From NCBI RefSeq assembly GCF_027533845.1, contig NZ_JAPZVN010000011.1:1-64000 (forward strand): 64,000 nt of DNA, written 5' to 3'. The translations under genes were made by a program, and so were the position numbers. A model generated the notes under the pieces. The model made no database searches, was not told the origin of the DNA, and saw only the letters and a program-made list of their open reading frames with translations. This DNA is from Streptomyces sp. RPT161. Lineage in GTDB: Bacteria; Actinomycetota; Actinomycetes; Streptomycetales; Streptomycetaceae. Below, piece after piece: positions 1 through 8,467 of the stretch; the first letter of the stretch is position 1; every line of letters starts with the position of its first letter.

Positions 1-11
1 CATTGCAAAAA

Positions 12-51
12 GGGGCCTCTTCCCGGACCGTTTGGTCGGGGAAGAGGCCCC
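12..51. terminator. Strong hairpin terminator at left edge
   Basis: A 13-bp perfect stem (12-24 with 39-51) encloses a loop that itself can pair four bases (26-29 with 34-37), followed by CTTTCG. It is preceded by an A-run, so it could terminate transcription from either side. The gene it serves lies left of the window. Confidence 0.75.
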
Positions 52-244
52 TTTCGCGTTCCCGGAGCCGCGCGGAGTGCCGCCGACGTGCCCCCTATGC
101 GCTGGGCACGCTCGTGCCCCGGTAAGGTCAAGACACATCGTCGTTACGTTCGTTCACACGGCCTGCGTCACCCGCATGGTCCAGACGGCGAGCGCCACTT
201 ACCGCTACTGACCGGTACCGGACTTACAACAGGAGGCACTGCGG

Positions 245-853
245 GTGGAGGTCCAGGAGACACGGGTGCAGACTGACCGGGTCCTCACCATCCCCAACAT
301 CCTCAGCATGGCGCGTCTCGTCGGTGTGCCGGTTTTCCTGTGGCTGATTCTCTGGCCGACGTTCGGCGGACCGAACTGTGATGGTTGGGCCCTGCTGGTA
401 CTGGCACTGAGCGGAGTCAGCGACTACCTGGACGGCAAACTCGCCCGGCGGTGGAACCAGATCAGCAGTCTCGGCCGCATCCTCGACCCTGCGGCCGACC
501 GGCTCTATGTTCTGTCCACCCTTGTCGGCCTCACCTGGCGGGAGATCCTGCCCTGGTGGCTGACCGGTGCCCTGGTCGCCCGCGAGCTGATGCTGGGTGT
601 GGCGGTACTGGTGCTGCGCAGGCACGGATACGGTCCGCCGCAGGTGAACTTTCTGGGGAAAGCGGCAACTTTCAACCTCATGTACGCCTTTCCGCTACTG
701 CTGCTGAGCGAGGGCAACGGGTGGTTGCACACGCTCGCTGCTATTTTCGGATGGGCGTTCGCCGGATGGGGTACAACGCTGTACTGGTGGGCAGGAATCC
801 TCTACGTGGTTCAGGTCCGCCGACTCGTCAGGGCGGACGCCACGGCCGACTGA
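245..853 (+). CDS. CDP-alcohol phosphatidyltransferase family protein
   Basis: Membrane enzyme of 202 aa that would transfer a phosphatidyl group from CDP-diacylglycerol to an alcohol acceptor such as glycerol phosphate or inositol phosphate. The family signature DGx2ARx8Gx3Dx3D is complete: D63-G64, A67-R68, G77, D81 and D85. Several hydrophobic segments surround it. The GTG start is set by AGGAGG at 231-236. It heads the conserved block that continues with a sugar nucleotidyltransferase, DUF881 and GarA; the M. tuberculosis counterpart at this position is pgsA2 (Rv1822). The alcohol acceptor cannot be read from the sequence. Confidence 0.9.
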   Translation: MEVQETRVQTDRVLTIPNILSMARLVGVPVFLWLILWPTFGGPNCDGWALLVLALSGVSDYLDGKLARRWNQISSLGRILDPAADRLYVLSTLVGLTWREILPWWLTGALVARELMLGVAVLVLRRHGYGPPQVNFLGKAATFNLMYAFPLLLLSEGNGWLHTLAAIFGWAFAGWGTTLYWWAGILYVVQVRRLVRADATAD

Positions 854-1003
854 GCCCGCGCACCCGGCGCACACGAGGCCGGGTGCGCGAGCGCCGGGCC
901 AGTGCTCGAGCGCCGGGTCAACGCTGGAAAGCGCTGGATCCACGGGGATCTGGACGGGTGAAGTCGGCGAGATTGCCGTCTCTTCGAGGAGGACGCTTCC
1001 GAC

Positions 1004-3499
1004 ATGAAGGCCGTCGTGATGGCCGGTGGCGAGGGTACCCGCCTTCGCCCGATGACCTCCAGCATGCCCAAGCCACTCCTGCCGGTGGTGAACCGGCCGA
1101 TCATGGAGCATGTGCTGCGGCTGCTCAAGCGGCACGGTCTGAACGAGACCGTGGTTACGGTGCAATTCCTGGCGTCGCTGGTCAAGAACTACTTCGGTGA
1201 CGGCGAGGAACTGGGCATGGACCTCACCTATGCCCATGAGGAGAAGCCGCTCGGCACCGCAGGGAGTGTCAAGAACGCGGAGGAAGCACTCAAGGACGAC
1301 GCGTTCCTGGTCATCTCGGGGGACGCCCTGACCGATTTCGACCTGACCGAACTCATCAACTTTCATCGGGAAAAGGGCGCGCTTGTCACCGTGTGCCTCA
1401 CCCGGGTGCCGAACCCACTGGAATTCGGCATCACGATTGTGGACGAGGAGGGCAAGGTCGAGCGCTTCCTGGAGAAGCCGACCTGGGGACAGGTCTTCTC
1501 CGACACCGTGAACACCGGCATCTACGTGATGGAGCCGGAGGTGTTCGACTACGTCGAGCCGGACGTTCCGGTCGACTGGTCGGGGGATGTCTTCCCGCAG
1601 TTGATGAAGGAAGGCAAACCCATTTACGGCTATATCGCCGAGGGCTACTGGGAGGACGTCGGCACCCACGAGAGCTACGTCAAGGCCCAGGCGGACGTCC
1701 TGGAAGGCCGGGTGGACGTCGAGATCGAAGGGTTCGAGATCTCCCCTGGAGTATGGGCCGCCGAAGGCGCCGAGGTGCATCCCGACTCCGTACTGCGCGG
1801 CCCGCTCTACATCGGCGACTACGCGAAGGTGGAAGCGGGCGCGGAAATCCGCGAGCACACGGTGATCGGGTCGAACGTCGTGGTGAAGACCGGTGCCTTC
1901 CTGCACAAGGCGGTGGTGCACGACAACGTGTACATCGGCCCGCAGACGAATTTGCGCGGCTGTGTCATCGGCAAGAACACCGATGTGATGCGTGCTGCGC
2001 GCATCGATGACGGGGCGGTGATCGGTGACGAGTGCCTGATCGGCGAGGAGTCGATCATCGCGGGCAATGTCCGGGTGTACCCCTTCAAGACCATCGAGGC
2101 GGGCGCGTTCGTCAACACGTCGGTCATCTGGGAGTCCCGCGGTCAGGCGCACCTGTTCGGGGCGCGCGGCGTCTCCGGGATCCTGAACGTGGAGATCACC
2201 CCGGAGTTGGCGGTACGGCTGGCGGGCGCCTACGCCACCACCCTCAAGAAGGGCTCCACGGTCACCACAGCCCGTGACCACTCCCGTGGCGCGCGGGCGC
2301 TGAAACGTGCCGTCATCTCCGCGTTGCAGGCCAGCGCCATCGACGTACGCGACCTGGAGAACGTGCCGATGCCGGTGGCCCGGCAGCAGACCGCGCGCGG
2401 TAGCGCGGGCGGGGTGATGATCCGTACCACCCCCGGGGTGCCGGACTCGGTCGACATCATGTTCTTCGACGAGCGGGGCGCCGACCTCTCCCAGGCCGGG
2501 CAGCGCAAGCTCGACCGGGTGTTCGCGCGCCAGGAGTACCGTCGGGCGTTCCCCGGTGAGATCGGCGATCTGACCTTCCCGTCCAGCGTCTTCGACTCGT
2601 ACACCGGTGCGCTGCTGAGGGCGGTGGACACCACCGGCGTGCGCGAGGCCGGGCTGAAGGTCGTGGTGGACGCCGCGAACGGCAGCGCCGGGATCGTGCT
2701 GCCCAACCTGCTCGGCCGGCTCGGTGTCGACGCACTGACCATCAACCCGGGCCTGGACGAGGCCCGGCCGACCGAGACCGCGGACGAGCGCAGGTCGGGG
2801 CTGATCCGCCTGGGCGAGATCGTCGCCTCGGCCAGGGCCGCGTTCGGAGTGCGCTTCGACCCGGTCGGCGAGCGGATCTCCCTGGTGGACGAGCGCGGCA
2901 GGATCGTGGAGGACGACCGCGCTCTGCTGGTCATGCTGGACCTCGTCGCGGCGGAGCGGCGCAGCGGGCGGGTGGCGCTGCCGGTGACCACCACTCGGAT
3001 CGCGGAGCAGGTCGCCGCCTACCACGGCACGCAGGTGGAGTGGACCACCACCTCGCCTGACGACCTGACCCGGGTCTGCCGGATGGAGTCCACGATCTTC
3101 GGCGGTGATGGGCGCGGGGGTCTGATCATCCCGGAGTTCAGCAGTGTCTTCGACGGCGCCGCCGCCTTCGTACGGCTGGTCGGCCTGGTCGCCCGCACCC
3201 AGCTCACGCTCAGCCAGATCGACGCGCGGATTCCGCGGGCGCATGTGCTCAAGCGGGACCTGGCCACGCCTTGGGCGGTCAAGGGAATGGTCATGCGGCG
3301 GGTCGTGGAGGAGGCGGGCGATCGCTTTGTCGACACGACCGACGGTGTGCGGGTGGTGGAGCCGGACGGCCGCTGGGTACTGGTGCTGCCCGACCCGGCG
3401 GAGGCGGTGACCCGGCTGTGGGCGGAGGGACCGGATGACGCCTCCGCCCAGGCGCTGCTGGACGAGTGGTCCGCCGTCGTGGAGAGCGCCGGTCACTGA
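1004..3499 (+). CDS. Sugar-1-phosphate nucleotidyltransferase (ManC-like) fused to degenerate phosphomannomutase-like domain
   Basis: Protein of 831 aa in three parts. Residues 1 to about 235 are a nucleotidyltransferase with the GGEGTRLRP loop (8-16), the KP pair at 23-24, SGDALTDFD and FLEKP, as in mannose-1-phosphate guanylyltransferases. Residues about 250-370 show hexapeptide repeats typical of a left-handed beta-helix. Residues about 380-831 resemble phosphoglucomutase/phosphomannomutase by layout (for example [11 protein letters not shown]), but the catalytic phosphoserine loop, the DGDGDR metal loop and the sugar-binding loop are not recognisable. The expected product is GDP-mannose or a related NDP-sugar for cell-envelope glycans; the sugar is inferred. 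A GAGGA ribosome-binding site lies upstream. Confidence 0.88.
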   Translation: MKAVVMAGGEGTRLRPMTSSMPKPLLPVVNRPIMEHVLRLLKRHGLNETVVTVQFLASLVKNYFGDGEELGMDLTYAHEEKPLGTAGSVKNAEEALKDDAFLVISGDALTDFDLTELINFHREKGALVTVCLTRVPNPLEFGITIVDEEGKVERFLEKPTWGQVFSDTVNTGIYVMEPEVFDYVEPDVPVDWSGDVFPQLMKEGKPIYGYIAEGYWEDVGTHESYVKAQADVLEGRVDVEIEGFEISPGVWAAEGAEVHPDSVLRGPLYIGDYAKVEAGAEIREHTVIGSNVVVKTGAFLHKAVVHDNVYIGPQTNLRGCVIGKNTDVMRAARIDDGAVIGDECLIGEESIIAGNVRVYPFKTIEAGAFVNTSVIWESRGQAHLFGARGVSGILNVEITPELAVRLAGAYATTLKKGSTVTTARDHSRGARALKRAVISALQASAIDVRDLENVPMPVARQQTARGSAGGVMIRTTPGVPDSVDIMFFDERGADLSQAGQRKLDRVFARQEYRRAFPGEIGDLTFPSSVFDSYTGALLRAVDTTGVREAGLKVVVDAANGSAGIVLPNLLGRLGVDALTINPGLDEARPTETADERRSGLIRLGEIVASARAAFGVRFDPVGERISLVDERGRIVEDDRALLVMLDLVAAERRSGRVALPVTTTRIAEQVAAYHGTQVEWTTTSPDDLTRVCRMESTIFGGDGRGGLIIPEFSSVFDGAAAFVRLVGLVARTQLTLSQIDARIPRAHVLKRDLATPWAVKGMVMRRVVEEAGDRFVDTTDGVRVVEPDGRWVLVLPDPAEAVTRLWAEGPDDASAQALLDEWSAVVESAGH

Positions 3500-3513
3500 T
3501 TTCCGGACGTATG

Positions 3514-3544
3514 CGCGTCGCCGTTCCCTCGGGGCGGCGACGCG
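3514..3544 (+). terminator. Hairpin after nucleotidyltransferase gene
   Basis: A perfect 10-bp stem (3514-3523 with 3535-3544) with an 11-base loop lies 15 bases after the stop codon. There is no T-run, which is usual for high-GC actinobacterial terminators. Confidence 0.6.
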
Positions 3545-3664
3545 TGCCGTACGTGCGGGTCTCATCGCCGCGCGTGTGCGCCACGGGAGCTGACGCGGAG
3601 TTGAACGGCGCGTCGTACGGGGGCCGTTCGAGAAGTGTCGGTGCGACGTGCGACGATGTGCGGC

Positions 3665-4588
3665 ATGCCGCAGCAGCCCCCCGTTCGGAGCACCTCGACG
3701 CCGCCACCGCGCCGTGACGCCTCCATGTCGCTGCTGACCAACATCATGGAGCACAGCCTGGACGACGGCTACGCGGAGGCCGCCGCCCGCCGTGGCGAGA
3801 CCGGGCGCTCCCGGCTGCCGAGCACCACCCGCGCCCGGGCCGTTTTCGCCGGCGGGCTGGTGGTCGTCGCCCTGGTGATCACGCTCGGCGCCGCCCAGGC
3901 GCAGTACTCCGCGCCCACGCTGGCCAGGGAGCGCCAGGAGCTGATCGACCGGATCAGCGCCGAGACCCGTAGCACCGACCGGTTGCAGAAGGACGTGAAC
4001 ACCCTGCGCGGCCAGGTCGAGTCACAGCAGCGGCACGCGCTGCCCCGGCACGGCAGGGACGACGCGGACCTGATGAGTCTGCTCTCCGGTGCGACGGCGG
4101 TCAGCGGACCCGGTGTCCAACTGGTAGTGGACGACGCCAAGGAAGCCTCCGGAGGCACCGGTTCCGGGCCGCGGGAGACCAGCGGTTTCTCCGACACCGG
4201 CCGGGTGCGCGACCGTGACCTCCAGCGCGTGGTCAACGGACTGTGGCAGTCCGGTGCCGAGGCGGTCTCCATCAACGGGCAGCGGCTGACCGCGTTGTCC
4301 GCGATCCGGGCCGCGGGTGAGGCGATACTGGTCGACAACAAGCCGCTGGTGCCCCCGTACACCGTGCTCGCGATCGGTGACGGACCGCGACTGAGCACAT
4401 CCTTCCAGGGCAGTGCGGACGGCCAGTACCTGCGTGTGTTGCAGCAGAACTATGGCATCCGTACCAGCATTTCGGTGAAGGACGAGGTGCGGCTGCCCGC
4501 CGCCCCGAGCGTGGCGGTGCGCATCGCCACGCCGGTCGCGGGTAGTGGCGGCTCGGGTACCGCGCAGACAGGGAAGGTCAAGAAGTGA
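3665..4588 (+). CDS. DUF881 family membrane protein (first copy)
   Basis: Protein of about 307 aa. A short cytoplasmic tail is followed by one transmembrane helix (AVFAGGLVVVALVITLGAAQ), a heptad-like segment rich in Q, E and R, and then the DUF881 domain with the characteristic PYTVLAIGD and TSISVKDEVRLPA stretches. DUF881 proteins (YlxW/YlxX in Bacillus) accompany division genes in many Gram-positives, but their molecular role is not established. Starts at 3635, 3656, 3665 and 3725 are all in frame; 3665 is chosen by N-terminal appearance, not by a strong ribosome-binding site. The stop overlaps the next gene, so the two are translationally coupled. Confidence 0.85.
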   Translation: MPQQPPVRSTSTPPPRRDASMSLLTNIMEHSLDDGYAEAAARRGETGRSRLPSTTRARAVFAGGLVVVALVITLGAAQAQYSAPTLARERQELIDRISAETRSTDRLQKDVNTLRGQVESQQRHALPRHGRDDADLMSLLSGATAVSGPGVQLVVDDAKEASGGTGSGPRETSGFSDTGRVRDRDLQRVVNGLWQSGAEAVSINGQRLTALSAIRAAGEAILVDNKPLVPPYTVLAIGDGPRLSTSFQGSADGQYLRVLQQNYGIRTSISVKDEVRLPAAPSVAVRIATPVAGSGGSGTAQTGKVKK

Positions 4589-4917
4589 TCGCCGTATTGG
4601 GGCTCGTCGTCGGAGTCGTGGTCGGGCTGGTGCTGCGGCCCGTTGTGCCATCGGCGGTGGAGCCCTATCTGCCGATCGCCGTGGTCGCGGCGCTGGACGC
4701 GGTGTTCGGCGGGGTGCGCGCGATGCTCGACGGGATCTTCGACGACAAGGTCTTCGTGGTGTCGTTTCTGTCGAACGTCGTGGTCGCCGCGCTGATCGTC
4801 TTCCTCGGCGACAAGCTCGGCGTCGGCGCCCAGTTGTCGACCGGCGTGGTCGTGGTGCTCGGCATCCGCATCTTCTCCAACGCGGCGGCCATCCGCCGCC
4901 ATGTGTTCCGGGCGTGA
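4585..4917 (+). CDS. sbp: Small basic protein (DUF1290 family)
   Basis: A 110-aa integral membrane protein with about three hydrophobic helices and conserved motifs GGVRAMLDGIFDDKVF and GDKLGVG, typical of the Sbp/DUF1290 family found next to DUF881 proteins and division genes in Firmicutes and actinobacteria. The GTG start overlaps the TGA of the upstream DUF881 gene, with GGAAGG about 8 bases upstream. Being sandwiched between two DUF881 genes suggests the three products form one membrane complex; that is inference. Confidence 0.88.
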   Translation: MIAVLGLVVGVVVGLVLRPVVPSAVEPYLPIAVVAALDAVFGGVRAMLDGIFDDKVFVVSFLSNVVVAALIVFLGDKLGVGAQLSTGVVVVLGIRIFSNAAAIRRHVFRA

Positions 4918-4924
4918 GGCGGCG

Positions 4925-5803
4925 ATGAGCGACAACGAGCGGCCGGAGGAGCAGCCGGAGCGCCAGCCGCTGCCCCCGGAGTCGGCGTCCGAGGGCAAGC
5001 CGACGCCCGGTCCGGAAGCGGAACCGGAACCTGAGGTCAGGTCAGAGCCGGACCCGGAGAGGGAGACCGGGACCACCGGACGACCCACTGGTATGCAACG
5101 GCTGGTCAACGGGCTGTGGCCGCCGCGCTTCACCCGGGCCCAACTCATCTTCGCCCTGCTGCTGTTCGCGCTGGGCCTGGGGTTCGCCATCCAGGTCCGC
5201 ACCGCCAGTGACAACGGTGTGCTGCGCGGCGCCCGTCAGGAGGACCTGGTGCGGATCCTGTCCGAACTGGACGCCAGGACCCAGCGGCTGGAGGACGAGA
5301 AGCGCGGTCTGGACAACCAGCGCACCGAGTTGCAGAGCAGTTCGAACCAGGCCGCCGAGGCACAGAAGCAGACCCAGCAGAAGGCGCAGCAACTCGGCGT
5401 GCTGGCGGGCACGGTGGCCGCCCAGGGCCCCGGGATCACGCTGACGATCCGCCCGTCCGGTGGTGCCGTCTCGGCGGACGAACTGCTGGACACGTTGCAG
5501 GAACTGCGGGCCGCGGGTGCGGAGGCGGTGCAGATCAACGACGTACGGGCGGTGGCGGGCACGTACTTCACGGACGTCGGGGGCGGCGTGTCGGTCGACG
5601 GGCACCAGCTGTCGCCACCGTACGTGTTCAAGGTCATCGGCAACCCGCCTGACCTGCAACCGGCGTTGAACATCCCCGGCGGCGTGGTCCAGACCTTGCA
5701 GAAGGAGCAGGCTACGGTATCCGTTGTACCGTCGCAGAAGATCGTCGTGGACGCCTTGCGATCGGTGAAACAGCCTGACTACGCTCGGTCGTCAGGCCAG
5801 TGA
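4925..5803 (+). CDS. DUF881 family membrane protein (second copy)
   Basis: About 292 aa. The first 55 residues are acidic and proline-rich. A single transmembrane helix (QLIFALLLFALGLGFAIQV) follows, then a coiled-coil-like region (about 100-145) rich in Q, E and R, then DUF881 with PYVFKVIGNPPDLQPAL. ATG 4925 is chosen over 4901 because it follows the small basic protein's stop with GAGGCGGCG just upstream; the earlier ATG lies inside that gene. It is the second member of the DUF881-sbp-DUF881 triplet that matches Rv1823-Rv1825 in order. Function unknown. Confidence 0.86.
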   Translation: MSDNERPEEQPERQPLPPESASEGKPTPGPEAEPEPEVRSEPDPERETGTTGRPTGMQRLVNGLWPPRFTRAQLIFALLLFALGLGFAIQVRTASDNGVLRGARQEDLVRILSELDARTQRLEDEKRGLDNQRTELQSSSNQAAEAQKQTQQKAQQLGVLAGTVAAQGPGITLTIRPSGGAVSADELLDTLQELRAAGAEAVQINDVRAVAGTYFTDVGGGVSVDGHQLSPPYVFKVIGNPPDLQPALNIPGGVVQTLQKEQATVSVVPSQKIVVDALRSVKQPDYARSSGQ

Positions 5804-5836
5804 GGCGGGGGGACATGGAGCGTAGCTGGGGAGGGG

Positions 5837-5864
5837 TTGACGGCGCGAGGGGGCGGCGTACCGA
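5837..5864 (+). promoter_or_regulatory. Putative housekeeping promoter before FHA gene
   Basis: TTGACG (5837-5842), a 16-base spacer and TACCGA (5859-5864) lie 130 bases before the FHA gene. This suggests garA can be transcribed apart from the DUF881 operon. No known operator was recognised in the remaining gap. Confidence 0.4.
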
Positions 5865-5993
5865 AGGGGCGGTACGTGGTGGAAACTGTGGAGTGACCTG
5901 GTTCGTTGTCCGGATGACCGGAGCGGCCGGTCGGTGTTGCGAGGGTTCGTCCTGCCCCACGGGCGGGTCTGTTTCTTTCAAGGGGAATCGCCC

Positions 5994-6842
5994 GTGAAGT
6001 TGTTTGAGAAGTTGTTCGGCAGGCGCGCACGTCAGGCGGGTGACCCGGCTACGGCGCGTCACCGGGCACCACGGCAGGCGCAGGGTGAGGGGACGGGCCA
6101 GGAGCGTCCGCTTTTCCGGGATGAGTCGGTTGCTCCGGGTGGCGACATTTCGGGTGGCCATGGGCCGGTATCTGTTGACCCTGCCGCGTCGGGCCGCATA
6201 GGTTTCCAGGAACCATCGACCTCAGGTACGGGTGGAGGGTTTTCCTCCGACCCGTATGCGTCGAACGTTCCCGCGGGCCAGCCGCGGCAGGAGGCTCAGC
6301 CCATGGCGTCCTTGCCGGTGTGTGTGAGGTGCGGACACCAGAACGCGGAAGCGAGCCGCTTCTGCTCCAACTGCGGTGCGCCGCTGCGCGGTGGTGCCGC
6401 CGCGGAGCGCTCCTCCGAGACCACCTCCACCATCTCGATCTCCGGCCTGGAGGCCTACGAGGCCGAGGTGACCGGTCAGACGGCGCTGCCGTGGCTGACC
6501 CCGGAGGCGCAGGCCGCGGTGGAGGCGCTGCCGCTCGGTTCGGCGCTGCTGGTGGTCAAGCGCGGCCCGAACTCCGGCAGCCGGTTCCTGCTGGACAGCG
6601 AGGTCACCACGGCCGGACGGCACCCGCAGAGCGACATCTTCCTGGACGACGTGACGGTGTCTCGGCGGCACGTCGAGTTCCGCAGGGGTGCCGACGGCGG
6701 GTTCAGCGTGGCCGACGTCGGCAGCCTCAACGGGACGTACGTGAACCGTGAGCCGATCGACTCCGTTGCACTCAACAACGGAGACGAAGTGCAGATCGGC
6801 AAGTACCGGCTGGTCTTCTACACGAGCCAGCGGAGCTACTGA
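5994..6842 (+). CDS. garA: FHA-domain metabolic regulator, GarA/OdhI type
   Basis: A 282-aa cytoplasmic protein. N-terminal basic and low-complexity region, then a four-cysteine zinc ribbon (C110, C113, C124, C127), then the ETTS phosphorylation motif (E142-T143-T144-S145), then an FHA domain with GRHPQSD (from G208) and the phosphothreonine-binding SRRH near 225. In mycobacteria and corynebacteria GarA/OdhI inhibits 2-oxoglutarate dehydrogenase and adjusts glutamate metabolism until Ser/Thr kinases phosphorylate this threonine pair, which folds back onto the FHA domain. The zinc ribbon is an N-terminal extension absent from the short mycobacterial form. GTG 5994 with AGGGGAA at 5981-5987 is preferred to upstream in-frame starts. 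Confidence 0.88.
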   Translation: MKLFEKLFGRRARQAGDPATARHRAPRQAQGEGTGQERPLFRDESVAPGGDISGGHGPVSVDPAASGRIGFQEPSTSGTGGGFSSDPYASNVPAGQPRQEAQPMASLPVCVRCGHQNAEASRFCSNCGAPLRGGAAAERSSETTSTISISGLEAYEAEVTGQTALPWLTPEAQAAVEALPLGSALLVVKRGPNSGSRFLLDSEVTTAGRHPQSDIFLDDVTVSRRHVEFRRGADGGFSVADVGSLNGTYVNREPIDSVALNNGDEVQIGKYRLVFYTSQRSY

Positions 6843-6868
6843 CCCGCACACCCGCAAGGGGAAGGTTC

Positions 6869-7606
6869 ATGCTGCGTACACCGCCGGGCGGTGCCGGAAA
6901 CGGCACCGCCGCCACGGACGGGCGGCTGATGAGCATCGGAGCGGTGCTCGCGCTGCTGCGTGACGAGTTTCCCGAGGTCACCATCTCGAAGATCCGCTTC
7001 CTGGAAGCGGAGGGCCTGGTGGAGCCGCAGCGCACCCCTTCCGGGTACCGGAAGTTCGGGGTGCGCGATGTGGAACGGCTGGCTCAGGTGCTGCGGCTGC
7101 AGCGGGACCACTACCTGCCGCTGAAAGTGATCAGGGAGTACCTCGACGCGCTGGACGCGGGCGAGCAGGTCGCCCTGCCGGGCCCGGCCGAGCCGGTGGA
7201 CCTGCTGGACGCGGGTACGGAGCCGCACAGCGGCGGTGGGTCCCGGATCGCCCGGGAGGAGCTGCTGGCCGCCTCCGGCGTCGGCGAGGAGGAGCTGAAC
7301 GGCTGGGAGTCGTACGGCCTGATCGAGCCGGACGCGGACGGCGTGTACGACGCCGAGGCGGCAGCTATCGCCAAGCTCATCCGCGACCTCGGTGACTTCG
7401 GGTTGGAGCCGCGTCATCTGCGGGCGGTCAAGGCCGCCGCGGACCGCCAGGTCAGCCTGGTGGAGCAGGTGGTCGCGCCGTTGCGTCGGCACCGGAACCC
7501 GCAGACCAGGGCGCATGCCGAGGCGACGGCGCGGGAGCTGGCCGCCCTGTCGGTACGGCTGCACGCCGCACTCGTCCAGTCGGCGCTGCGGGTGCGGCAG
7601 ATCTGA
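6869..7606 (+). CDS. MerR family transcriptional regulator (FtsR-like)
   Basis: A 245-aa regulator beginning with a MerR winged-helix domain: MSIGAVLALLRDEFPEVTISKIRFLEAEGLV is followed by the PxRTPSGYRKF wing and VERLAQVLRLQRDHYLPLKVIREYL. The C-terminal half is helical and carries no cysteine cluster, so metal sensing is unlikely. Its position directly after garA and before the bifunctional nuclease matches Rv1828 and the corynebacterial FtsR, an activator of ftsZ. Control of division genes here is inferred from that synteny. ATG 6869 is preceded by AAGGGGAAGG. Confidence 0.88.
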   Translation: MLRTPPGGAGNGTAATDGRLMSIGAVLALLRDEFPEVTISKIRFLEAEGLVEPQRTPSGYRKFGVRDVERLAQVLRLQRDHYLPLKVIREYLDALDAGEQVALPGPAEPVDLLDAGTEPHSGGGSRIAREELLAASGVGEEELNGWESYGLIEPDADGVYDAEAAAIAKLIRDLGDFGLEPRHLRAVKAAADRQVSLVEQVVAPLRRHRNPQTRAHAEATARELAALSVRLHAALVQSALRVRQI

Positions 7607-7742
7607 ACGGGATCTGGCAGCCGCGGTTGACTCGGCGGTAACCATGTATGACCTGGTCACTGGCGAAATGTTTCGGCCAGCGGGTGGGCCGGGGGTCCCG
7701 AGGGGCGGGACGCCCGACTACCCAAAGTCTTCGGTAACGGCC

Positions 7743-7755
7743 TAGGGTTGCTGTG
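7743..7755 (+). promoter_or_regulatory. -10 element giving a probable leaderless transcript
   Basis: TAGGGT (7743-7748) lies seven bases before the GTG at 7755, and no Shine-Dalgarno sequence is present. This is the arrangement of Streptomyces leaderless mRNAs, where transcription starts at the first base of the start codon. Confidence 0.45.
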
Positions 7756-8228
7756 TGAATGAGCTCGACGTCGTGGGTGTCCGGGTGGAAATGCCCTCCA
7801 ACCAACCGATCGTGCTGCTGCGCGAAGTGGGCGGCGACCGGTACCTGCCCATCTGGATCGGACCGGGGGAGGCGACCGCGATCGCCTTCGCCCAGCAGGG
7901 CATGACGCCCGCGCGCCCGCTGACCCACGACCTCTTCAAGGACGTTCTCGACGCGGTGGGCCAGCAGCTCACCGAGGTACGGATCACGGACCTGAGGGAG
8001 GGCGTGTTCTACGCGGAGCTGGTGTTCGCCAGCGGGGTCGAGGTGAGCGCACGGCCGTCGGACGCCATAGCGCTCGCGCTGCGCACCGGAACGCCGATCT
8101 TCGGCAGTGACGGTGTCCTGGACGACGCGGGGATCGCCATCCCCGACGAGCAGGAGGACGAGGTCGAGAAGTTCCGGGAGTTCCTCGACCAGATCTCTCC
8201 GGAGGACTTCGGCACCAGCAATCAGTGA
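7755..8228 (+). CDS. Bifunctional nuclease family protein (DUF151)
   Basis: A 157-aa protein with the DUF151 hallmark stretches LREVGGDRYLPIWIGPGEATAIA (near 25-47), LTHDLFKDVLDAVG and RPSDAIALALRTGTPIF. Plant and mycobacterial members are reported to have DNase and RNase activity. The acidic C-terminal tail (EQEDEVEKFREFLDQI) is typical of actinobacterial members. It sits between two MerR regulators exactly as Rv1829 does, which suggests a shared functional module, though its substrate in the cell is not known. The start is GTG 7755, probably leaderless. Confidence 0.88.
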   Translation: MNELDVVGVRVEMPSNQPIVLLREVGGDRYLPIWIGPGEATAIAFAQQGMTPARPLTHDLFKDVLDAVGQQLTEVRITDLREGVFYAELVFASGVEVSARPSDAIALALRTGTPIFGSDGVLDDAGIAIPDEQEDEVEKFREFLDQISPEDFGTSNQ

Positions 8229-8283
8229 CCCGGCCGAGGCCGTTCAGCGCATTCGGCTAGCCTTTCCCGCCGAGAGGGCACGC

Positions 8284-8362
8284 GAAACCACTCTTGGGGT
8301 GGAAACCACTCGGCGTGCCGAGTGTGGCGATCGTTGACGCACTCCGAGTGACTCCCTACCGT
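8284..8362 (+). promoter_or_regulatory. Promoter with repeated CACTC/GAGTG operator array
   Basis: TTGACG (8334-8339), a 17-base spacer and TACCGT (8357-8362) form a good housekeeping promoter for the MerR gene downstream. Around it are a direct repeat GAAACCACTC (8284-8293 and 8302-8311), a perfect inverted repeat CACTCGGC-GT-GCCGAGTG (8307-8324), and CACTC-C-GAGTG (8340-8350) inside the spacer. The repeated half-site in and around the promoter suggests binding by a dimeric regulator, possibly one of the two MerR proteins. Confidence 0.5.
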
Positions 8363-8467
8363 CGAGTGGGAAAGTCCTGGAGGGTGCAATGCCGTGTCCC
8401 CCGCGGATCCGTGGCGGGCAGGGTCGCGTACCTGTGTGCTCCGGGATGTGAAGGGACGGAGGTCGGC

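Noticed and set aside
695-3754. Very long open frame (1,019 codons) on the minus strand
   Set aside because: It lies opposite the nucleotidyltransferase and flanking genes, has no ribosome-binding site, and its composition is the His/Arg/Gly/Asp pattern of antisense frames in high-GC DNA.
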